From Candidatus Falkowbacteria bacterium UBA917 (GTDB lineage: Bacteria; Patescibacteriota; Patescibacteriia; Patescibacteriales; Patescibacteriaceae), in NCBI GenBank assembly GCA_002293855.1, contig DBEB01000051.1, forward strand, positions 1 through 6,546: DNA of 6,546 nucleotides. Direction: 5' to 3'. Under the pieces are notes generated by a model. It saw only the letters and a list, made by a program, of their open reading frames with translations, was not told the DNA's origin and ran no database searches. Made by a program: the position numbers and the translations under genes. Position 1 is the first letter of the stretch. Each line of letters begins with the position of its first letter. Of the stretch, positions 1 through 3,659 are shown piece after piece.

Positions 1-183
1 TATATAATGTATAAGCTTAAATCCGGAGAATTAATAAGAGGTGTTAGATTGTCAATTTTTCTTTATTATAAAGTATTTTTTAAAAAATGCAAGTCTTAGC
101 CAAAAAATGAAGCTAGCAAAGCTTCTAAATAATTATTTGCTTAATATAAGCCAAAAATAACTAAAGATTAAAACTTGAACTGT

Positions 184-212
184 TTGCCCAGTACTTTAAT
201 AAGTAGTATAAT
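184..212 (+). promoter_or_regulatory. Putative sigma-70-type promoter of the small membrane protein gene
   Basis: A -35-like TTGCCC (184-189) and a perfect -10 TATAAT (207-212) are separated by 17 bp, the optimal spacing. Transcription would start near 219, leaving a leader of about 20 nt before the ATG at 241. That leader is nearly all A and T and has no Shine-Dalgarno motif. The AT-rich sequence further upstream (1-183) holds no gene I can support, only a small hairpin (109-114 with 120-125) and a 12-bp palindrome (127-138). Confidence 0.55.
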
Positions 213-240
213 GTAGTTAGTTTTATTATTAAAATTTAAT

Positions 241-456
241 ATGGGAGATAATAAGAGTTGTAAGTGTGGTTCTTGTTCTTGCATGCACCACAACATGGGG
301 TCGATCTTTATGATTTTGATCGGTCTTAACTTTTTGATGGTAGCGATGGGGATTTATGACGAGATGCTGTCAGCCTATGTCTGGCCAACTCTTTTGATTT
401 TGGCTGGCTTGATGAAGATGATGGGGGCGAACTGTGGCTGTTGTTCTGCTAAGTAA
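241..456 (+). CDS. Small cysteine-rich membrane protein with two transmembrane helices
   Basis: This 71-residue protein has no function I can name. It opens with a Cys/His cluster (C7, C9, C12, C14, H16, H17). Two hydrophobic helices follow, at about residues 20-39 and 45-63, joined by a short acidic turn (YDEM), and it closes with a second cluster (C65, C67, C68). The second helix has the WPTLLILAGL pattern seen in small LiaI/LiaF-like or DUF5668-type membrane segments, but that resemblance is by eye. Both cysteine clusters probably lie on the same side of the membrane if the helices form a hairpin, which would suit metal binding or disulfide formation; this is inference. The ATG at 241 fits the promoter about 28 bp upstream, although there is no Shine-Dalgarno sequence. 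The gene stands alone, and a terminator follows its TAA stop. Confidence 0.75.
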   Translation: MGDNKSCKCGSCSCMHHNMGSIFMILIGLNFLMVAMGIYDEMLSAYVWPTLLILAGLMKMMGANCGCCSAK

Positions 457-477
457 TTTGAATAATCCGAGATTGAT

Positions 478-506
478 AAAACACCTGAGAGCTACTTGGG
501 TGTTTT
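478..506. terminator. Rho-independent terminator shared by convergent genes
   Basis: The arms 478-489 and 495-506 form a 12-bp stem (AAAACACCTGAG with CTTGGGTGTTTT, two G-T wobbles) around a 5-nt loop. On the + strand the stem runs into a T tract (503-508, then more T after one A), ending the small membrane protein transcript 21 nt after its stop. The T-rich arm read on the other strand could also end the nuclease transcript, whose stop codon abuts the hairpin at 507. Confidence 0.85.
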
Positions 507-1154
507 TTATTTTTGGCCGCCGCAAGTTTGGACTGACCAGAGGCCGAGTTGCTTGGATTGAGCTTGATCTTCGGCGCTTTGGAACTGGCTTTGGTATAAA
601 TAAGGTTTTTTGTAGGTGTATTCGTAAGCGTAGCCGGCTTTGATCAGGTCTAGATTAAAAAGACTGCCGTCCTCGAGATAGAGATAGGCGAGGAGTCGGC
701 TGTACTTATCCCGCTGGTCTTGGCTGGGGTCGAATTCTAGAGAGACTTTTTGACCAGTGAGTATTTTTTTGGCATAGTCACTGGCTTCGCGACCGAAACA
801 TTCGACTTTACGACGAGGGTCGACGGTTTCTGGGGTGTTGACGCCGATGAGGCGGACTTTTTCTATTTTGTCGCCTAATTGTAACTCTAAAGTATCGCCG
901 TCAATGACTTTGCTGACAGTATAAAAGGTAATTGAGCTAGAGCTGGTGCTGGTGTGAATAGCTAAAGTAGAAGTTTCTGGTTGATCAAGCTCGTTGCTGG
1001 TGCTATCGATAACTAATTGATCGGTGGAGCTCGCTGTGGGGCTGGCCGTGATATTGAATTGACTCTGATTGCTCTCCGAAAAATAAATATTTATAATAAA
1101 GAAGACAATGCTGATGATCAAGATGAGTTGTTTGCGACGAAAACGAAAAGACAT
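507..1154 (-). CDS. Membrane-anchored thermonuclease (staphylococcal nuclease family)
   Basis: A 215-residue protein of the SNase family, calcium-dependent enzymes that cut DNA and RNA phosphodiester bonds. A basic N-terminus (RFRRK) and one hydrophobic helix (about 9-26) suggest a signal anchor or uncleaved signal. A Ser/Thr-rich linker (about 27-75) follows, then the catalytic domain (about 76-210). Seen motifs are VIDGDT (83-88), VRLIGVNTPET (100-110), CFGREAS (119-125), DKYSR (149-153) and a final GLW (204-206). By alignment to S. aureus nuclease, D87, R101, E109 and R153 match D21, R35, E43 and R87. N106 replaces calcium ligand D40, a change I believe occurs in other family members. C119 and C211 could form a disulfide, fitting an extracytoplasmic location. 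A role in nucleotide scavenging is inference. The ATG start is supported by the promoter directly upstream. The gene diverges from gpsA. Confidence 0.92.
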   Translation of the reverse strand: MSFRFRRKQLILIISIVFFIINIYFSESNQSQFNITASPTASSTDQLVIDSTSNELDQPETSTLAIHTSTSSSSITFYTVSKVIDGDTLELQLGDKIEKVRLIGVNTPETVDPRRKVECFGREASDYAKKILTGQKVSLEFDPSQDQRDKYSRLLAYLYLEDGSLFNLDLIKAGYAYEYTYKKPYLYQSQFQSAEDQAQSKQLGLWSVQTCGGQK

Positions 1155-1159
1155 GAGTT

Positions 1160-1165
1160 TATTAT
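1160..1165 (+). promoter_or_regulatory. Possible -10 element for gpsA
   Basis: TATTAT matches five of six consensus -10 bases and lies 16 bp before the gpsA ATG, so the leader would be about 10 nt. I see no convincing -35 at the right distance. The hexamer overlaps the opposite-strand TATAAT of the nuclease gene by five bases. Confidence 0.35.
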
Positions 1166-1188
1166 AGACTAAATTAAAACTATGACAA
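1161..1188 (-). promoter_or_regulatory. Putative promoter of the nuclease gene with almost no leader
   Basis: Read on the minus strand, TTGTCA (1188-1183, five of six -35 bases), a 16-bp spacer and a perfect TATAAT (1166-1161) precede the nuclease ATG (1154-1152). Only six bases separate the -10 from the ATG, so transcription should begin at or within a base or two of the start codon, giving a leaderless mRNA. The -35 overlaps the start codon of gpsA, so the two genes' expression may interfere. Confidence 0.6.
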
Positions 1189-2174
1189 AAATTGCGGTGA
1201 TTGGAGCGGGTGCGTGGGGGACAGCTTTGGGGGCCTTGCTAGCTGATAACGGTCACGAAGTAGTGTTCTGGTTTTTTGATCAGCGAGCACTAACTGAGTA
1301 TCAGGCGACTGGTGTCAATCCATTTTTGCCGATGGCAAAGTTGCCAGAGATGGCGGCAAGCACTGATTTGGCTGAAGTAATAACTGGAGCGGAGCTGATT
1401 TTGATGGCGACGCCCTGTCAGGCTTTACCAAGTTTGTTGCCACAAATGGTGGATCTAGTTAGGCATGAGCAAATTATAGTTAATGCGGCTAAAGGTCTGG
1501 TCCTACCTGATGGTGTTTTGCCACTAGCTTTGATGCGAGAGTTTTGGCCGGCAAATAAGCTGCTCGTGTTATCCGGTCCGAGCTTTGCGGCGGAGTTGGT
1601 GGCAAAGAAGGTGACGATGGTGACAATTGCTGGTGAGGATACGGAGACGGTGGCGAGGGTGCAAAATATTTTTGCGAGTAATTATTTCCGTCCTTATGCT
1701 AGTTATGATGCAGTGGGCGCTCAAGTCGGTGGGGCGGTTAAAAATGTGATTGCGATTGGAGCGGGGATTGTCGATGCGCTTGATGGTGGTATGAATATTA
1801 AAGCGGCGCTACTGTCGCGAGGACTAAAAGAGATTGCTCGACTGGGCATGGCGATGGGGGCGGTCAAAGAAACATTTTTTGGTCTGTCGGGCTTGGGTGA
1901 CTTGTTTCTGACGATGAATAGTTCGCAGAGTCGTAATTATAGCTTTGGTTTTGATTTGGTTGCTAATAAAAACATGAAAGAGGCCCTCGGTGCTAAGGGT
2001 GTAGTGGAAGGATACTATACGACTGAGGCGGTGTTGCGAAAGGCGGCTAGTCTAGGTGTGACAATGCCGATTACCGAAGCGATTTATCAGATTTTGTACC
2101 AAGGCCGAGAGCCTCGTGAAGTGATAGCGGAGTTAATGAGTAGAGAACTTAAAAATGAGTTTAATAATTTTTAG
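1182..2174 (+). CDS. gpsA: Glycerol-3-phosphate dehydrogenase [NAD(P)+]
   Basis: This cytoplasmic enzyme reduces dihydroxyacetone phosphate to sn-glycerol 3-phosphate, the backbone precursor of phospholipids. At 330 residues it has the family's usual length. The N-terminal Rossmann fold carries the dinucleotide motif GAGAWGTALG (8-17), followed by the NAAKGL segment with K104. GPSFAAE (132-138) leads into the helical C-terminal domain, which has GGAVKN with the catalytic lysine K187, then GLSGLGDL (234-241) and SRN (250-252). All the expected active-site motifs are present. The ATG follows an AT-rich leader without a Shine-Dalgarno motif, and the N-terminal sequence MTKIAVIGAGAWG begins where homologues do. 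It stands opposite the nuclease gene across 27 bp and has no acyltransferase or other lipid gene beside it here. The stop is TAG. Confidence 0.97.
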   Translation: MTKIAVIGAGAWGTALGALLADNGHEVVFWFFDQRALTEYQATGVNPFLPMAKLPEMAASTDLAEVITGAELILMATPCQALPSLLPQMVDLVRHEQIIVNAAKGLVLPDGVLPLALMREFWPANKLLVLSGPSFAAELVAKKVTMVTIAGEDTETVARVQNIFASNYFRPYASYDAVGAQVGGAVKNVIAIGAGIVDALDGGMNIKAALLSRGLKEIARLGMAMGAVKETFFGLSGLGDLFLTMNSSQSRNYSFGFDLVANKNMKEALGAKGVVEGYYTTEAVLRKAASLGVTMPITEAIYQILYQGREPREVIAELMSRELKNEFNNF

Positions 2175-2211
2175 TCTAGTTCTGAGCTAGATAAATATTT
2201 TTATTTTATTA

Positions 2212-2235
2212 GATGCTTTTTACACAAAAAGTATC
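2212..2235. repeat. 10-bp inverted repeat with ACAC loop
   Basis: GATGCTTTTT (2212-2221) pairs with AAAAAGTATC (2226-2235), with one G-T wobble and a 4-nt loop. No T tract follows on the + strand, so it is not a standard terminator for gpsA. Read on the minus strand, the sequence after the stem is only A/T-rich. Confidence 0.6.
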
Positions 2236-2302
2236 ACAAAAACTTCTCAGCAGCGCCAATTTCTTGCCAGCACTAAGAAATATGGCAGTATCTTTTTTTT
2301 CT

Positions 2303-2327
2303 TCCACTTTCTCTAGGAGAAAGTGGA
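2303..2327. repeat. Perfect 11-bp inverted repeat with 3-nt loop
   Basis: TCCACTTTCTC (2303-2313) and GAGAAAGTGGA (2317-2327) are perfectly complementary around TAG. An eight-T run (2293-2300) lies on the 5' side of the + strand, the wrong side for a + terminator. On the minus strand the stem is followed by A residues, so it fits a terminator in neither direction. Its purpose is unknown; a structured RNA, a protein-binding palindrome or part of a mobile repeat are options. Confidence 0.7.
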
Positions 2328-2347
2328 GTAAAGAGTCGCAAGTCCGA

Positions 2348-2466
2348 AAAAATCTCAGTAAAATTAGCGCTCATTGTGAAGGCCTCGACTAACTCCTCGC
2401 TTGTAGCTCGTCAAACATAGTCTCGGCTAAACTTCACAGCCTCGCTTAATTTTTAAAGAGATTTTT
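2348..2466. repeat. 119-nt long imperfect inverted repeat, candidate structured RNA or miniature element
   Basis: Six nested complementary blocks stack into one long hairpin: 2348-2356 with 2458-2466 (9 bp), 2360-2366 with 2447-2453 (7 bp), 2367-2369 with 2443-2445 (3 bp), 2375-2381 with 2432-2438 (7 bp), 2382-2384 with 2425-2427 (3 bp) and 2387-2391 with 2418-2422 (5 bp). That is 34 paired positions, in order, around a 26-nt apical region. Small bulges and internal loops separate the blocks, as in a structured RNA or an aged palindromic element. The strand of transcription cannot be told. It lies 31 bp from the nrdB terminator. I do not recognise a known family. Confidence 0.6.
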
Positions 2467-2497
2467 AAGGTTTGCCTGATTAATGTAAAAACCAAAT

Positions 2498-2528
2498 AAA
2501 AAACTCCGTTGATAGAGCGGAGTTTTTT
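2498..2528. terminator. Two-way rho-independent terminator downstream of nrdB
   Basis: AAAAAACTCCG (2498-2508) and CGGAGTTTTTT (2518-2528) form an 11-bp stem, extendable by two inner pairs to leave a 5-nt loop. Both orientations give a GC core followed by six T. It begins 13 bp beyond the nrdB stop and should end the nrdA-nrdB transcript. It can also stop anything read rightward from gpsA. Confidence 0.9.
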
Positions 2529-2541
2529 AGTGTGTCTGATT

Positions 2542-3540
2542 TTATAATTCGCTTTGAGTCTTGGTGTTGGCGCGGTTATTGACTTCGTAGCTAGTGTTTT
2601 GAGTTTCGAAGAAATTAACTAATTCGAGAGTGTCGCTAGCGGTAGCCATCCATTTGGCTGGGTTAGAGACTTTGTAGTGAGCTTCAAAGCCGAGTTCTTC
2701 GAGGCGACGGTCGGCGACGTACTGGACGTATTGATTAACGTAGTCAGCGTTAGCGCCGAGGATCCCCTTGGGGAAGAGATCTTGATTGTAGGCGGTTTCA
2801 ATGTTGACACCGTGGATGATGCTGTCACGGATTTCATTGCTGAATTCAGGTGTAACGATGTCAGGATTTTCTTCGAGGATGGTGAGGATGAGATTGATGC
2901 CAAATTTGAGGTGGAGACTTTCGTCGCGGACAACCCAATCAATCATGGAGCCGAAATTTTTGAGTAATTTCCTTTGACGGAAGGAGAGGGCGACCATGAA
3001 ACCACTGTAGAACCAGATGCCTTCCATGATGATGTTGTAGGCAACGAGATTGCGAACAAAATCTTTTTTACCAGCAGGAGTGGTGATGTCTAGCGAGCTT
3101 TCGGTCATGCGGTGGAGTTGTTCGGTGATGTAATCTTCTTTGGTTTTGATGGATGGTTTATCAAGATGCCAATTAAAAACAGCTTCACGATCGATAGGGA
3201 AAGTTTCGAGGACATACTCAAAAGCTTGGCAGTGATTGGCTTCTTCCCACATCTGCTTGGCGAGGTAGAGGTGACACTCTGGAGCTTTGAGAAAAGGATA
3301 GACGCCGAGGGCGAGGGTGCGGTTAACGATGAGTTCAGAAGGATTAAAGAAGCTCATGAGGAAGGTGACGGCGTGCTTTTCATCATCAGTCATATTACGC
3401 CAGTCTTCGAGGTCTTCGGCCAGAGAGATTTCGTGAGGGAACCAAGTGTTCGCTACCGCTTGGTTATAGAGGTCATAAGCCCATTGATATTTGATGGGGC
3501 GAAGATTCATGTCCTCGTTGAGTGGTTTACCTAAGATCAT
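2542..3540 (-). CDS. nrdB: Class I ribonucleotide reductase small subunit, class Ic (R2c) type
   Basis: NrdB houses the dimetal cofactor that makes the oxidant used by NrdA to turn ribonucleoside diphosphates into deoxy forms. From the ATG the protein has 332 residues, near the family norm. The six metal ligands are E69, E100, H103, E173, E207 and H210. F107 sits in the E-x-x-H-x-x-x-F motif where E. coli NrdB has the radical Tyr122, and the first ligand is Glu, not Asp. Spacings of the ligands and the Phe equal those of Chlamydia trachomatis R2 (E89, E120, H123, F127, E193, E227, H230). This points to a class Ic Mn/Fe enzyme without a tyrosyl radical. Radical-transfer residues W33, D206 and the C-terminal Y318 are kept. 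An in-frame TTG at 3567 would add nine residues but lies in a tandem repeat, so I prefer ATG 3540. It lies downstream of nrdA, probably cotranscribed. Confidence 0.96.
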   Translation of the reverse strand: MILGKPLNEDMNLRPIKYQWAYDLYNQAVANTWFPHEISLAEDLEDWRNMTDDEKHAVTFLMSFFNPSELIVNRTLALGVYPFLKAPECHLYLAKQMWEEANHCQAFEYVLETFPIDREAVFNWHLDKPSIKTKEDYITEQLHRMTESSLDITTPAGKKDFVRNLVAYNIIMEGIWFYSGFMVALSFRQRKLLKNFGSMIDWVVRDESLHLKFGINLILTILEENPDIVTPEFSNEIRDSIIHGVNIETAYNQDLFPKGILGANADYVNQYVQYVADRRLEELGFEAHYKVSNPAKWMATASDTLELVNFFETQNTSYEVNNRANTKTQSEL

Positions 3541-3543
3541 ATT

Positions 3544-3578
3544 CAATTTGCAATTATCAATTATCAATTTTCAATTTT
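3544..3578. repeat. Five-copy 7-bp tandem repeat just upstream of nrdB
   Basis: Five contiguous heptamers on the + strand read CAATTTG, CAATTAT, CAATTAT, CAATTTT and CAATTTT. They end 3 bp from the nrdB ATG, so they form the immediate leader of nrdB on the minus strand. Each unit supplies a TTG on the coding strand, which creates a false upstream start. No Shine-Dalgarno motif is present. Copy-number change would alter leader length between nrdA and nrdB. Confidence 0.75.
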
Positions 3579-3659
3579 GTAGATATGAAAGAATTGGAGG
3601 CTTGAAAAAAGATGACTAATGATTGATAAGTTTAAATTAATTAATTTATTTTTTATTAT

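Larger units (their letters stand above)
2175..2541. other. 367-bp non-coding spacer between gpsA and nrdB, rich in hairpins
   Basis: No credible gene lies here: the longest open stretch (about 2277-2417, + strand) lacks a good start and a ribosome site. The spacer instead holds a run of inverted repeats: a weak 5-bp stem just after the gpsA stop (2175-2179 with 2187-2191), stems at 2212-2235, 2259-2281 and 2303-2327, the long fold at 2348-2466, and the terminator at 2498-2528. The weak first stem is followed by a T-rich run and may help end gpsA transcription. Confidence 0.7.

Noticed and set aside
38..160. Open frame of about 39 codons from a GTG at 41, with GGAG at 25-28
   Set aside because: The spacing to GGAG is long, the sequence is very AT-rich, and the predicted peptide shows no recognisable motif. 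It could be chance.
434..643. 69-aa + frame overlapping the small membrane protein and the nuclease gene
   Set aside because: It overlaps the end of a better gene, crosses the terminator, and runs opposite the nuclease coding region.
2277..2417. Open frame on the + strand through the gpsA-nrdB spacer
   Set aside because: It has no good start codon or ribosome site, and it runs across the hairpin at 2303-2327 and half of the long inverted repeat, so structure explains the region better.
3541..3567. Nine-residue N-terminal extension of NrdB from a TTG start
   Set aside because: The TTG lies inside the 7-bp tandem repeat, where every unit makes a TTG, and no ribosome site precedes it. The ATG at 3540 gives a more natural N-terminus.
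3544..3578. Possible CRISPR-like array
   Set aside because: The 7-bp units are contiguous with no spacers, so this is a simple tandem repeat.
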